64,000 nucleotides of DNA from Actinopolymorpha alba DSM 45243 (lineage in GTDB: Bacteria; Actinomycetota; Actinomycetes; Propionibacteriales; Actinopolymorphaceae): contig NZ_KB892746.1 of the NCBI RefSeq assembly GCF_000373925.1, positions 62,001-126,000 of the forward strand, read 5' to 3'. The translations under genes were made by a program, and so were the position numbers. Below are positions 26,047-35,675 of the stretch, one piece after another. Under the pieces are notes generated by a model. The model did no database searches. It saw nothing but the letters and a program-made list of their open reading frames with translations, and was not told where the DNA came from. Within the stretch, counting starts at the first letter, position 1. Every line of letters starts with the position of its first letter.

Positions 26047-26997
26047 ATGCGTGCTGACCGCCTCGTCGCTGCCCTCCTGCTCATGCAGGCCCGCGGCCGG
26101 GTGACCGCCGCCGAGCTGGCAGACGAGCTCGAGGTGTCTGTTGCCACCGCTCGCCGCGACCTGGAGGCGCTGTCCGCTGCCGGCATCCCGATCTACCCGC
26201 AGCCCGGTCGCCGTGGCGGCTGGTCGCTCGTGGGTGGCGCCCGCACCGACCTCAGCGGGCTGTCAGCAACCGAGGCGCAGGCGCTGTTTCTGCTCGTCGG
26301 CCCGGCCGCGGCTGTTTCGGGTGAGGCCAAGGCGGCGATGCGCAAACTCGTACGGGCGCTGCCGCAGACTTTCCGGGCCGATGCCGAGGCCGCCGCCAGC
26401 GCGACCATGATCGACCCCACCCGCTGGGGCGAGCGTGATCGCCGCCGGCCCGAGCTGGTCGACCTGCTGCAGGCGGCTGTGGTCCGCCGGCAGAAGGTCC
26501 GCCTCACCTACACCAACAGCGCCCGGGAGCGGACCGAACGGTTGGTCGACCCGTGGGGGCTGGTCGACAAGGATGACGTCTGGTATCTCCTCGCCGGGAC
26601 CGAACGAGGGCAGCGAACCTTCCGAGTTGACCGGATCATCGAGGCCGAGCCGACCGACCAGCCCGCCGAACGCCCGGACGACTTCACGCTCGCCAGCGCG
26701 TGGCAGGAGGTCGTCGGCGAGGTGGAGCAGCGGCGGTCACGCACCTGGGCGACCGTGCTCCTTGAGCCCGGATTCGTGCCGGTGCTCCGAGACCAGTTCG
26801 GGCAGCACTGCCACACCGACGGCGAGCTCGACGACGGGCGGGCCAGGGTACGCCTCGCCGCGCCGACTCCGTTGGACATCGCTCGGCACCTCGCCGGCTG
26901 GGGCGCGATGATCGAGGTAGTCGAACCCCGATCCGTCCAGGTCGAACTGGCGCGGATCGGCGCCGAGCTAGCTGCCCGCTATGCCAGCGGACACTGA
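26047..26997 (+). CDS. WYL-domain transcriptional regulator (YafY type)
   Basis: A 316-residue regulator. Residues 1-60 form a DeoR/HTH_11-type winged helix (VTAAELADELEVSVATARRDLEAL). Residues about 135-215 are the WYL ligand-binding domain, with the motif itself in DDVWYLLAGTERGQRTFRVDRI. A WCX-type C-terminal part follows. WYL proteins sense nucleic acids or small ligands and usually repress neighbours. It probably controls itself and the divergent VOC gene through the palindrome at 26004-26028. Confidence 0.9.
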   Translation: MRADRLVAALLLMQARGRVTAAELADELEVSVATARRDLEALSAAGIPIYPQPGRRGGWSLVGGARTDLSGLSATEAQALFLLVGPAAAVSGEAKAAMRKLVRALPQTFRADAEAAASATMIDPTRWGERDRRRPELVDLLQAAVVRRQKVRLTYTNSARERTERLVDPWGLVDKDDVWYLLAGTERGQRTFRVDRIIEAEPTDQPAERPDDFTLASAWQEVVGEVEQRRSRTWATVLLEPGFVPVLRDQFGQHCHTDGELDDGRARVRLAAPTPLDIARHLAGWGAMIEVVEPRSVQVELARIGAELAARYASGH

Positions 26998-27119
26998 CCG
27001 GCAGCTCGGATATCCGCGCCCCTCATTACGGGATCTCCTACTTTCGTTCCGCAATGGCAACCCCGTCGACCTCTCAGGCATTTTTCTTGAGACTCATACC
27101 TTTTCGGGGAGGTGGCCCA

Positions 27120-28292
27120 ATGTCGAGGAGTCGAGCGTTGGTGCGATGTGTCGGAGCGCTGATGGCCAGCGTGCTTGCCACCATGACAGTCCTGGTGGGT
27201 GGAGCGGCGCCCTCGGTCGCGCAGGGAAGTGTGACCGCCCGGTGGGAGGTGGTTCCCCTTCCGGCGCTGACTGGACCGACTGACCTGACAGGCGTCGTCG
27301 CGTTCGGCGCGTCTGACGCATGGGCGGTGGGGTACGTCAGCGAGCAAGGAAGCGTCCGCACCCTCACCCTGCACTGGGACGGATCGCAGTGGACGCGGAT
27401 TCCCAGCCCCAACCGTAGCCGCACACAGAACTGGCTGTTCGCCGTTTCCGGGTCGTCTTCTTCTGATGCGTGGGCCGCGGGTTATGACGTCGGTCCGGAC
27501 GGGAAGCACCGGACCTTTCTCCTGCACTGGAACGGCGTCCGCTGGCGGGTGGTCCCGAGCCCGAACGTCACCTCACTGGACACCATGCTGATGGGCGTCA
27601 CGGTGCTGACGCCGAAGAACGCCTGGGCGGTCGGGAGCGCGACGGCCTGGCCACTCACGGGTCAGACAGTCGTCCAGCACTGGGACGGCATCCGCTGGTC
27701 GATCGTCGCGAGCCCCAACCCCGGCACGACCGGACTCGGCAGCTACCTCCTGGATGTCGCGGCAGCTTCCGCGGGGGACGTGTGGGCGGTCGGCGACTAC
27801 GACAGCGGCGACTCCGTGATGCGTACGTTGACAGAGCACTGGGACGGCACCGCCTGGACGGCCGTTTCGAGTCCCACCGCGCGTGATGGTGCGGTTCTCA
27901 CCAGCGTGGCCGCCGCCGGCTCCGAGGATGTGTGGGCGGTCGGGTGGCAACAGCGGCGCACGCAGGTTCAGCCGCTGGCACAGCAGTGGAACGGCGTCGC
28001 ATGGTCGAACGTCGCCACGCCACGGTTCAACGGTGACGCCGCCTTCGCTGACGTGGTGGCCGCTGGGCCCAACGATGTGTGGGCCGTAGGCGGCCAGTCC
28101 AATCGTACGCTGGCCGCCCACTGGGATGGGAAGTCCTGGACGGCATCACCCACGGCCGATCCCGGTGGCATCGGCGCCAGCTTCACTGACGTGACCACGA
28201 TTCCGGGTACGCCGTGCCTCTGGGCGGTCGGCCAGTTCACAGACGGCGAACGAGGGCAGGCCCTTGTCGAGAGGTACTGCGCCGGCCGATAG
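27120..28292 (+). CDS. Secreted beta-propeller protein (DAWAVG repeats)
   Basis: A 390-residue exported protein. The start ATG 27120 has a GGGGAGG site; a Sec signal peptide follows (LVRCVGALMASVLATMTVL, ending near Ala-Gln). The mature part has about seven repeats of roughly 48 residues, each with a DxWAVG strand and an HWDGxxW strand followed by a SPN-type turn, as in SDAWAVG, SDAWAAG, KNAWAVG, GDVWAVG, EDVWAVG, NDVWAVG and CLWAVG. The repeat count fits a seven-bladed propeller. No catalytic residues are recognised; a binding or lyase function cannot be decided. It lies 177 bases upstream of the GH67 gene on the same strand. Confidence 0.75.
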   Translation: MSRSRALVRCVGALMASVLATMTVLVGGAAPSVAQGSVTARWEVVPLPALTGPTDLTGVVAFGASDAWAVGYVSEQGSVRTLTLHWDGSQWTRIPSPNRSRTQNWLFAVSGSSSSDAWAAGYDVGPDGKHRTFLLHWNGVRWRVVPSPNVTSLDTMLMGVTVLTPKNAWAVGSATAWPLTGQTVVQHWDGIRWSIVASPNPGTTGLGSYLLDVAAASAGDVWAVGDYDSGDSVMRTLTEHWDGTAWTAVSSPTARDGAVLTSVAAAGSEDVWAVGWQQRRTQVQPLAQQWNGVAWSNVATPRFNGDAAFADVVAAGPNDVWAVGGQSNRTLAAHWDGKSWTASPTADPGGIGASFTDVTTIPGTPCLWAVGQFTDGERGQALVERYCAGR

Positions 28293-28469
28293 CACGCTTG
28301 CGCCGAACTCCGGTGAGGAATCCTCGGGACTCTCGTCCGCTCCCGAATGGCCAGGTTGGCCCGTCCTTGAACCTTGACGCTGGGAGCCTCACTGCCTACG
28401 GTCCAGGACGAAATCGTCTTCTAAGAATCTGCGCCAGGCCCACAAACGACGACCACGGTGGGGTTCCTG

Positions 28470-31400
28470 ATGCATGACCATGTCACCCGTCGACAACTGC
28501 TTGCCGGCGCTGGCGTGCTGGCAGGGGGTCTCTTCCTGCCGCCAGGGTCGATGGCCTGGGCAACCACCCGGCCGGACGGTCCCCAGCCATCCGGCGAGGA
28601 CGGCCACGAGTTGTGGCTGCGGTATCGATTGGTGGACGACGCCAGGCTGTTGACGTCGTACCGTCGAGCGCTCACCCACGTCGTCGTTCCCGATGGCGGG
28701 AAGGTGCTGGGGTCGGCCGTTGACGAGCTCTGTCGCGGTCTGTCGGCGCTCACAGGACGAACGGTTCCGCGGGAGCAGGCGCCCTCAGGCGACGGTGCGC
28801 TCATCGTTGGTACGCCGGAGTCCTCGCGGTTCGTCGCGGACGCGGTCGAACCAGACGTGCTCCGCGGGCTCGGGCCTGAGGGATACGTGCTCCTGCGTCG
28901 CCAGATCGGGGGCCGCGACGCGATTCTGGTGGCAGGAAACGCTGAACGTGGCGCCCTCTATGGCGCGTTCCATCTCCTGCGACTCCTGCAGACCCACGAG
29001 AGTCTCACCACCCTTGACGTCGTCGAACGTCCGGCCAACCCACTGCGCCTGGCCAACCACTGGGACAACCTGGACCGCAGCGTCGAGCGAGGGTACGCCG
29101 GTCAGTCCATCTGGCACTGGGAGGAACTACCCGAGATTTTGCCGCACTACGTCACCTACGCGCGGGCACTGGCGTCCCTCGGCATGAACGGAACCGTGGT
29201 CAACAATGTCAACGCCAACTCCGCGTTCCTGTCGACCGAGATGCTGCGGCAACTGACCGGGCTTGCGGACGTCCTCCGCGCATGGGGTGTCAACTTCTAC
29301 TTGTCGGCGAACTTCGCCTGCCCGATCACCCTGGGCGGCCTACCAACGGCCGACCCGTTCGATGAGGATGTGCAGGCGTGGTGGCGGGACAAGGCCGTCG
29401 AGATCTACGACCTGATCCCCGATTTCGGCGGCTTCCTGGTCAAGGCCGACTCCGAAGGTCAACCCGGGCCGCTCACCTACGGCCGCACCCACGCCGACGG
29501 CGCCAACCTGCTTGCTCGGGCTGTGGAACCGCACGGCGGGATCGTTATGTGGCGGGCGTTCGTCCACGACTTCGACCCGAGAACCTGGGCCCACAAGTCG
29601 TACCAGACGTTCACGCCGCTCGACGGGGCGTTCGCCGACAACGTGGTACTCCAGATCAAGAACGGTCCGATTGACTTCCAGGTCCGCGAGCCAGTTCATC
29701 CGTTGTTCGGAGCGTTGCCGCGCACGAATTCAATGCTCGAGCTACAGATCACTCAGGAGTACACCGGACAGTCGACCCATCTGTGTTACCTGGTGCCGAT
29801 GTGGAAGGAGGTTTACGACTTCGACACCCACGCGGCCGGGGCGGGCACGACCGTCGCCGACATCGTGGCGGGAACCACCTACGACCGCCGTCAAGGCGGA
29901 GTTGCCGGGGTGATGAACGTCGGCTCCGACGTCGACTGGACGCGGCACCAGCTCGCCGCGGCCAACACCCACGGCTTCGGGCGGCTCGCCTGGAACCCGC
30001 GGCTGGATCCCGCGCAGGTCGCCGAGGAATGGGTACGCATGACGTTCGGCTCGCATCCGCAAGTCGTCCAGGTCCTGACCAGGATGCTGCTGCGGTCATG
30101 GGAGATCTACGAGTCTTACACCTCGCCCCTGGGGGTGGGATTCATGATCGCAGGCGACCACTTCACCCCGAATCCAGAGGGCAACGCTCCATGGAACCAA
30201 GCCAACTCGGAGGGCACCGGCTTTGACCGGACGGTCGCGACCGGCATCGGCTACACCGGCCTTTACCATCCGCCCGTGGCGCGGGTCTTCGAGTCACTGG
30301 TGACCTGCCCCGACGAGCTCCTGCTGTTCATGCACCACGTTCCATACACCCACCGCCTGCACTCCGGCAGCACCGTCATCCAACACATCTACGACTCCCA
30401 CTTCGACGGCCTGGACGACGCAGAACGTCTGCGTCGCCAGTGGCGATCACTGGGCAGCCGGATCGACGAACGCCGATACGCCGAAATCCTCGGACGGTTC
30501 GACCGCCAGGTCGAGCACGCCACGCTCTGGCGCGATTCGATCGTCTCCTATTACTTCGAACGCAGCAGGATCCCTGACCCTGCACGGGAATGGGTGCAGC
30601 TTCGGCCTGCCGAGTCGAGGGTTTTCCTGGGCGGCTGGCCAAACGTCCTCCGCCTCTCAGTCGGCAACGCCTCGACGACCGGGCGGGCGGTGACCGTGGG
30701 CTTCGCGGCGAAGGACGGCTGGAGTACCGGAACCGACACCACCACGCTGACGCCACGCGAGTTCGGCGACGTCTCGATCCCGGTCACGCCGCCGATCAAG
30801 CCCGAGATCACGACACTGCGCGCCGAGGTCAATGCCGGCGGGCTGGGTGTACTCCAACCTCTCGTCGACACCATCACCGCGCCGGCCGGCTCCCACTGCT
30901 TTCTCGCCCTCGACGCCGGTTCCGCGAGCAGTCCGATCATGCCGAGTTACCGCCGGCTCGCGCCGGGCGACGCCTGGGATCCGCAGCGCGGGTACGGGTG
31001 GGTCGGAGCCGCGCCGCAGTCGCGCGACCGCGGCCGTCCCGATCCGCTCCGGCAGGACTTCGTCAACGACGTCGCAGCACGTACGCTGCGGATCGCGGTG
31101 CCGGCCGGCACCTTCGAGGCGTACCTCCTCGTCGGTGATGCCGGCGCCGACTCCTTCCCTACGTTCGTTCGCTCGGGTGGGGAACTCGTCGCCGAGAGCG
31201 CCTTCATGACCGGTGGGTCGTACGCCTGGCTGTCATTCATGCTGGACGGCGGCGCTGCCGGCCGCACGGTCGACCTCGAACTGTCCGGCGTACCCGGTCA
31301 GCACTGGCACCTCAACGCGCTCGCTCTCAGGGATCCGCGCGCCGAGCCGCCCCCGATCGTCGTCACCGGCATCGACGTGCCGCTGCTCATGGTCGGTGGC

Positions 31401-32114
31401 CGAGACCACTCGGTGACGATCGAGGTCGCGAACCTCACCGAGGCAGATGCCATCTCCGTCACGGCTGCGGCGACGGTCCCCGACGGATGGTCGAGCCGGC
31501 CCGGGACCGTCACGGTCGATGCGGGCGGGACCGCCCGGATCGAGGCCGTGGTCGTGCCTGGCGAGGAGCCCACTTTTGCGAGGCTCCAGCTTGAGGTGTC
31601 GGCCGAGGGCCGCACGGTCGGCGGCGGGCGACAGAACGTCGAGGTGCTGGGCGTACCCGACGGCGCCGGTGTCGTGCACGCGCTCGACGCCGGGCCAGCC
31701 ACCAGCCCGCTGCTCGCCAGTTACCAGCGCCTCGCGCCCGGGGATGGCTGGTCGACGGCGGCGGGATACGGCTGGGTTGGACCAGCGCCGCAATCGCGTG
31801 ACCGCGGTGTCCCCGACCCGCTCCGTCGGGATTTCGTCAACGACACGGTTGCCCGCACGCTCCGGCTCGCGATCCCCGCCGGACCACACGACGCCTACCT
31901 GCTCGTCGGCGACGGCACCCAACCCTCGCAGCCCACGTACGTCCGCTCCGAAGGCGTCCTGCTTGTCGCGAGCAGACCACTTGGGACCGGCGAGTTCACC
32001 TGGGAACGCTTCACCCTGGACGGCGGGGCGTCTGGACGTGAGATCGACCTCGAACTCTCCGGTACGCCGAACGACCACTGGCACCTCGCCGCCCTGCTGG
32101 TCCGCCCCGCGTAG
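28470..32114 (+). CDS. Secreted GH67 alpha-glucuronidase with duplicated C-terminal domains
   Basis: A 1214-residue enzyme that removes (methyl)glucuronic acid from xylo-oligosaccharide ends. The start ATG 28470 follows a GGTGGGG site. A Tat signal is present (RRQLLAGAGVLAGG, residues 7-20). The GH67 core spans to about residue 710. The acid is Glu329 in KADSEGQPGP; Asp402 in KNGPIDFQ and Glu430 in QITQEY keep the spacing (73 and 101) of the Cellvibrio GH67 catalytic residues. After an Ig-like linker, two homologous domains of about 135 residues follow (about 810-957 and 1068-1213), each with LAPGDxW, GYGWVGxAPQSRDRG, DPLR and HWHL. Most GH67 enzymes lack such domains and many are intracellular. 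Confidence 0.92.
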   Translation: MHDHVTRRQLLAGAGVLAGGLFLPPGSMAWATTRPDGPQPSGEDGHELWLRYRLVDDARLLTSYRRALTHVVVPDGGKVLGSAVDELCRGLSALTGRTVPREQAPSGDGALIVGTPESSRFVADAVEPDVLRGLGPEGYVLLRRQIGGRDAILVAGNAERGALYGAFHLLRLLQTHESLTTLDVVERPANPLRLANHWDNLDRSVERGYAGQSIWHWEELPEILPHYVTYARALASLGMNGTVVNNVNANSAFLSTEMLRQLTGLADVLRAWGVNFYLSANFACPITLGGLPTADPFDEDVQAWWRDKAVEIYDLIPDFGGFLVKADSEGQPGPLTYGRTHADGANLLARAVEPHGGIVMWRAFVHDFDPRTWAHKSYQTFTPLDGAFADNVVLQIKNGPIDFQVREPVHPLFGALPRTNSMLELQITQEYTGQSTHLCYLVPMWKEVYDFDTHAAGAGTTVADIVAGTTYDRRQGGVAGVMNVGSDVDWTRHQLAAANTHGFGRLAWNPRLDPAQVAEEWVRMTFGSHPQVVQVLTRMLLRSWEIYESYTSPLGVGFMIAGDHFTPNPEGNAPWNQANSEGTGFDRTVATGIGYTGLYHPPVARVFESLVTCPDELLLFMHHVPYTHRLHSGSTVIQHIYDSHFDGLDDAERLRRQWRSLGSRIDERRYAEILGRFDRQVEHATLWRDSIVSYYFERSRIPDPAREWVQLRPAESRVFLGGWPNVLRLSVGNASTTGRAVTVGFAAKDGWSTGTDTTTLTPREFGDVSIPVTPPIKPEITTLRAEVNAGGLGVLQPLVDTITAPAGSHCFLALDAGSASSPIMPSYRRLAPGDAWDPQRGYGWVGAAPQSRDRGRPDPLRQDFVNDVAARTLRIAVPAGTFEAYLLVGDAGADSFPTFVRSGGELVAESAFMTGGSYAWLSFMLDGGAAGRTVDLELSGVPGQHWHLNALALRDPRAEPPPIVVTGIDVPLLMVGGRDHSVTIEVANLTEADAISVTAAATVPDGWSSRPGTVTVDAGGTARIEAVVVPGEEPTFARLQLEVSAEGRTVGGGRQNVEVLGVPDGAGVVHALDAGPATSPLLASYQRLAPGDGWSTAAGYGWVGPAPQSRDRGVPDPLRRDFVNDTVARTLRLAIPAGPHDAYLLVGDGTQPSQPTYVRSEGVLLVASRPLGTGEFTWERFTLDGGASGREIDLELSGTPNDHWHLAALLVRPA

Positions 32115-32164
32115 GACCTAACCTCTTGACGATCGGACCGGGCGACGCTTCAGTGGGGACCCGC

Positions 32165-32395
32165 CTATCCGGTCCTTGTCAACTCGAAGATTACCTTCAG
32201 AAAATACACACATGCGTTGTCTTCTAGAACGAAATTGACGGTGTCGAATCTCTGGCCACGCTCACTTATGAACACCGTCCACATCTGATCCTGATGAATA
32301 AGGCAAAGAGTCTGGTCTACTTCGCTTCCTATGCTGTAGAAGGTTGGGTTTACCTGCGAGCGTGCAAGGATCTCCACCAAATCCTGTGTCGTCAT
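32165..32395 (-). CDS. Small immunity-protein-like hypothetical, coupled to the GH36 gene
   Basis: A 76-residue protein reading TTQDLVEILARSQVNPTFYS, then a WTVFISERGQRFDTVNF centre and an NACVYFLKVI end. The pattern of an N-terminal helix, a strand pair around W-x-V-x-x-SERG and a C-terminal ED-x-AC helix is one I recall from short actinobacterial proteins found near polymorphic toxins; that assignment is tentative. ATG 32395 overlaps the stop of the alpha-galactosidase gene (ATGA), so it is translated from the same message. Its codon use is clearly less GC-rich than the neighbours, suggesting a different origin. Confidence 0.6.
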   Translation of the reverse strand: MTTQDLVEILARSQVNPTFYSIGSEVDQTLCLIHQDQMWTVFISERGQRFDTVNFVLEDNACVYFLKVIFELTRTG

Positions 32396-34497
32396 GATCG
32401 TCGACTCTCCCGGATCACAAGAATCTCTGAGCCTTCCTCAGGCAGGGTGAGGGCAAGTCCGCCGTCCATCAACTCCGCGCCACTGCGGGTCTCGTCGCGT
32501 TCGCCGTCCTGCCAACGAACGCTGTAAAGCTGGTCCGGGTCGAGGGCGTGCAGCCGGATCTCCTGGCTGGGTTCGCCGCCGGATAGCCGGAAGACGAGGA
32601 CGAGGTGTTCGCTGCCCTCAGGTTGGGCGTACTGCACCGCGGCCCACCGGTCCCCGCCGCCGAACCGCCGCGGCGAGCCGGTCAGCCGGTGCACATCGGC
32701 GGTTCTTACGAACGGCCGTACGAGTTGCTGGTACGTGCGAATCTGCGCGGCCAGCCGGTCCCGGACCCACGCCTGCAGCTCCGGCAAACCCAACGAGAAA
32801 CCAGTCGCGCCAAGCATTGCGATCCGCCGGTAGTAATCCAGCTGGTGTGGTGCGAGCTGGATATCGCGCGGATCGAACGTCTGCTGTGGATGGGTGCTGA
32901 GCCACTCCGAGAATCCCCAGTGCAGCAGCTGGTTTGGGGGCAGCATCGTCGTTGCGCCCCACAGCAATTGCAGGCCGTGCTCTGGCCAGTCAGGGTCGCT
33001 CAGGAAGGTCAGGTGAGTGTGCCGCAGGATTCCGAGATCGACCCGCAGCCCACCCGACGAGCAGTTTTCGAGTACGAGGTCAGGATGCTCCTCGCGTACC
33101 CGGTCAAGCAGGCGGTAGTAGCCGAGGTAATGCTCGAACAGCCCGTCGCCGACGCCATGGCCATGATCGGTACGGTTGCAGCCGAGCCCGGGGTCGAGAT
33201 TGAAATCCAGCTTGATCCAGTCCGCACCCAGCTCACGGGACAGCCGGTCGAGCGTTTCGTACGCCCACTGCCAGGCGGCCGGGTTGGCCAGGCAGACGTA
33301 GCCGAGTGGCGCGCCGTCCCGCAGCGCGGGGAAGTCCGGGCGCCGGGTGAGGAGGGCAGCCTTCGGTCCGAGCGCTTCGATCTCGCACCACAGCCCGAAC
33401 CGCATTCCACGCTCATGCACATAATCGGCGAGCGCTCGGATCCCACCGGGGAACCTGGCGGCATTAACCAGGTCCCAGTCGCCGCGAACCTCCGGCCAGT
33501 GGGAGGTGGAATCATCCGGTCCGAACCATCCGGCATCGAGAGTGCAGACCTCGACTCCGAGCTCGGCCGCGATGTCGGCGTTCGCCTTGAACGTGGCCTC
33601 GTCAATTCGATGATCTTCGTAGGTCCACCAGTGGTTCCATTCCACCGGCAGGCGGTCCGCGAGATCGTTCCGCGGCGCCCAGTATTCTCGCGCTGCCCGA
33701 GCCAGATAGATCGACGTCGTGTCCAGGTTGCCGTCCGATCCGAGGGCGAGGACAACGGGAGGCGCGTCGACGGTCTCACCAGGGCGCAGGTTCTTGGTGA
33801 ACCCGTGGTCATGCAGGCCGCCGGTGAGGACGTAACCCGCTCCAGCGCGCCGTTCCTCCGCAGCGTCCGCGGTCCCGCTCACCTTCGTCACTTCTTCCAG
33901 GCGGACGATCCAGTTGCCGGACCAGGCGATCGCCCCGCACAACACCGACCCGTCAGCGCGGACCAGACCGAACCACGGATGCGTCCCTTGAGAGGACCGG
34001 CCGGCCAGCGTACCGATCGTCCTGGAGTCCTTCAGAGGCTCGCGTACGCCGTCGAACTCCTTGCCCCACGCACTTGTGAACGAAAGCAGCTCGTAATCGC
34101 CAGCAGGAATGGTCAGCCCCAACGAATCCAACCGCTCGACCGTCACCGGATGTGGACCGCGATTGGTCAGGCTGACCCACGTCTCTATCAGCGGAAGATC
34201 CGGATAGCGGACGACGTGCCATTCGATCCCCACGGTCAGGCTTTCGCGGGCATATCCGCAGCGGGTGATCTCCTCCACAACACCGCGACCGCGCCCGATC
34301 GTCGTGACATTCTCGACCTCGAGACCGTCGGACTCCCCGTTGATTGTCAGCCCGTCCACAACGACCGTGAAGACCGGCCCAGCTTTCAGGACCGACCATC
34401 CCTTCTCGCCGTCGAGGGCCAACACGTCGGTGCGCAGCCCGTCATCCCTGGCGAGTACGTACGACACAGACCGAGAACCAACCGAGCATCTGGTCAT
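32392..34497 (-). CDS. GH36 alpha-galactosidase
   Basis: A 701-residue GH36 enzyme without a signal peptide, so probably intracellular. The start ATG 34497 follows CAGGAGGGCTC. An N-terminal beta-sandwich domain (about 1-270) precedes the (beta/alpha)8 barrel. The nucleophile is Asp431 in WIKLDFNLDPG; LENCSSGGLRVDLG is the conserved substrate-binding strand and the acid/base is Asp501 or Asp503 in FLSDPDWPE. It hydrolyses terminal alpha-galactosides. It is convergent with the GH67 gene and coupled to the small downstream gene by a four-base overlap. Confidence 0.92.
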   Translation of the reverse strand: MTRCSVGSRSVSYVLARDDGLRTDVLALDGEKGWSVLKAGPVFTVVVDGLTINGESDGLEVENVTTIGRGRGVVEEITRCGYARESLTVGIEWHVVRYPDLPLIETWVSLTNRGPHPVTVERLDSLGLTIPAGDYELLSFTSAWGKEFDGVREPLKDSRTIGTLAGRSSQGTHPWFGLVRADGSVLCGAIAWSGNWIVRLEEVTKVSGTADAAEERRAGAGYVLTGGLHDHGFTKNLRPGETVDAPPVVLALGSDGNLDTTSIYLARAAREYWAPRNDLADRLPVEWNHWWTYEDHRIDEATFKANADIAAELGVEVCTLDAGWFGPDDSTSHWPEVRGDWDLVNAARFPGGIRALADYVHERGMRFGLWCEIEALGPKAALLTRRPDFPALRDGAPLGYVCLANPAAWQWAYETLDRLSRELGADWIKLDFNLDPGLGCNRTDHGHGVGDGLFEHYLGYYRLLDRVREEHPDLVLENCSSGGLRVDLGILRHTHLTFLSDPDWPEHGLQLLWGATTMLPPNQLLHWGFSEWLSTHPQQTFDPRDIQLAPHQLDYYRRIAMLGATGFSLGLPELQAWVRDRLAAQIRTYQQLVRPFVRTADVHRLTGSPRRFGGGDRWAAVQYAQPEGSEHLVLVFRLSGGEPSQEIRLHALDPDQLYSVRWQDGERDETRSGAELMDGGLALTLPEEGSEILVIRESRRS

Positions 34498-34528
34498 GAG
34501 CCCTCCTGGCGCAGTAGTCGCTGTGAGG

Positions 34529-35536
34529 TTACTCAGGGATGGTGCGTGGAAGCCCGAAATGAGGGAACAAGCTGCGTTCGCCGAACCACGTGATGGCCGA
34601 CAGGAGGTTGCCCTCAAGGGTGAGCACCATCAATCCGTAGCCGCGCACGATTTTGGCCTGGGCGTCGGGCAGGTAGCAACCGAACGCGGGTTGACCGTTG
34701 GCCCGGGTGGCCACGAGCCGCAAGTGGCCGCCGAGCAGGGGAGCGCGGTGGTGGAGGAAGGCGGCGATAGCGGTGTGGCCTTGGTATTCGTACGGCTCGG
34801 GTGGCATTGTCAGCCAGGCGTCGTCGGTGAGTAGGGAGACCACACCGTCGACGTCGCCATTTTCGAGTGCGGCGATGAAGAGGCCGATCACGTCGAGCTC
34901 ACGCGGGGAGCGCGGCAATGGTGCGCTTTCGCGGCTCGGTGCGGGGTGAGAGGCGTCGAGTGTCGCCCGGGCGCGCTGGAGGCAAGCTTTGACCGACGCC
35001 TCGGTGGCGTCGAGCATGGCCGCCACCTCGGCGCGGCTGAAGCCAAGGGCGTCGCGGAGCACGAGTACCACCCGCTGGCGCGGTGGAAGACGTTGGAGCG
35101 CGGCAATGAACGCCAGCCCAACCGCCTCCCTGGTCTCGTATCGGGTGTCCGGGCCCGGCGCGGTCGAGGGGATGCCGTCGAGCAGGACGTCGGGGTAGGG
35201 CTCGAGCCAGATCGGTTCACCGCGGCGGGTCGGTTCCGGGGGCTCGACCATTGGTTCGAGCGAGGGTGGCCGGCGCCCGCGATCGCGCAGCAGGTTGAGG
35301 CAACGGTTGGTCGCGATGCGGTAGAGCCAGGCGCGCAGCGAAGCTTGCCCTTTGAAGTCCTCGAGGCCGCGCCATGCGGCCAGCAGCGTCTCCTGGAGCA
35401 TGTCCTCGGCGTCCTGCAGCGAGCCGAGGATGCGGTAGCAGTGGAACTGGAGCTCGCGACGATAGGGGTCGACGAGCTCGCCAAACGCCGCCTCGTCGCC
35501 CGTACGGGCGCGGGTGATCATCTGCTCGGTCCGCAT
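34529..35536 (-). CDS. ECF sigma factor with SnoaL-like C-terminal domain (SigG/SigJ type)
   Basis: A 335-residue protein. Region 2 is at about 20-85 (GSLQDAEDMLQETLLAAWRG), region 4 at about 150-205 (LPPRQRVVLVLRDALGFSRAEVAAMLDATEASVKACLQRAR), and residues 215-335 form a SnoaL/NTF2-like domain. This architecture matches the TIGR02960-like ECF family, where the extra domain replaces an anti-sigma factor. The start ATG 35536 suits the family; the frame extends upstream without similarity. Divergent from the methyltransferase gene 139 bases away. Confidence 0.88.
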   Translation of the reverse strand: MRTEQMITRARTGDEAAFGELVDPYRRELQFHCYRILGSLQDAEDMLQETLLAAWRGLEDFKGQASLRAWLYRIATNRCLNLLRDRGRRPPSLEPMVEPPEPTRRGEPIWLEPYPDVLLDGIPSTAPGPDTRYETREAVGLAFIAALQRLPPRQRVVLVLRDALGFSRAEVAAMLDATEASVKACLQRARATLDASHPAPSRESAPLPRSPRELDVIGLFIAALENGDVDGVVSLLTDDAWLTMPPEPYEYQGHTAIAAFLHHRAPLLGGHLRLVATRANGQPAFGCYLPDAQAKIVRGYGLMVLTLEGNLLSAITWFGERSLFPHFGLPRTIPE

Positions 35537-35675
35537 GGGTGCACCGCAAGACCTCTCCGAATCCTGTCCATCACAGGTAACGACCCCGAACGTAGGCGAA
35601 ACGGACCGGTCCATCATCCCGGCCGGTGGTGTCTCAACTCATGACTGAGCACCGAGCCAAGCACGGAGGTCCGCA

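Noticed and set aside
32605-34593. Open frame of 662 codons on the plus strand opposite the alpha-galactosidase
   Set aside because: Shadow of the GH36 gene, no recognisable fold.
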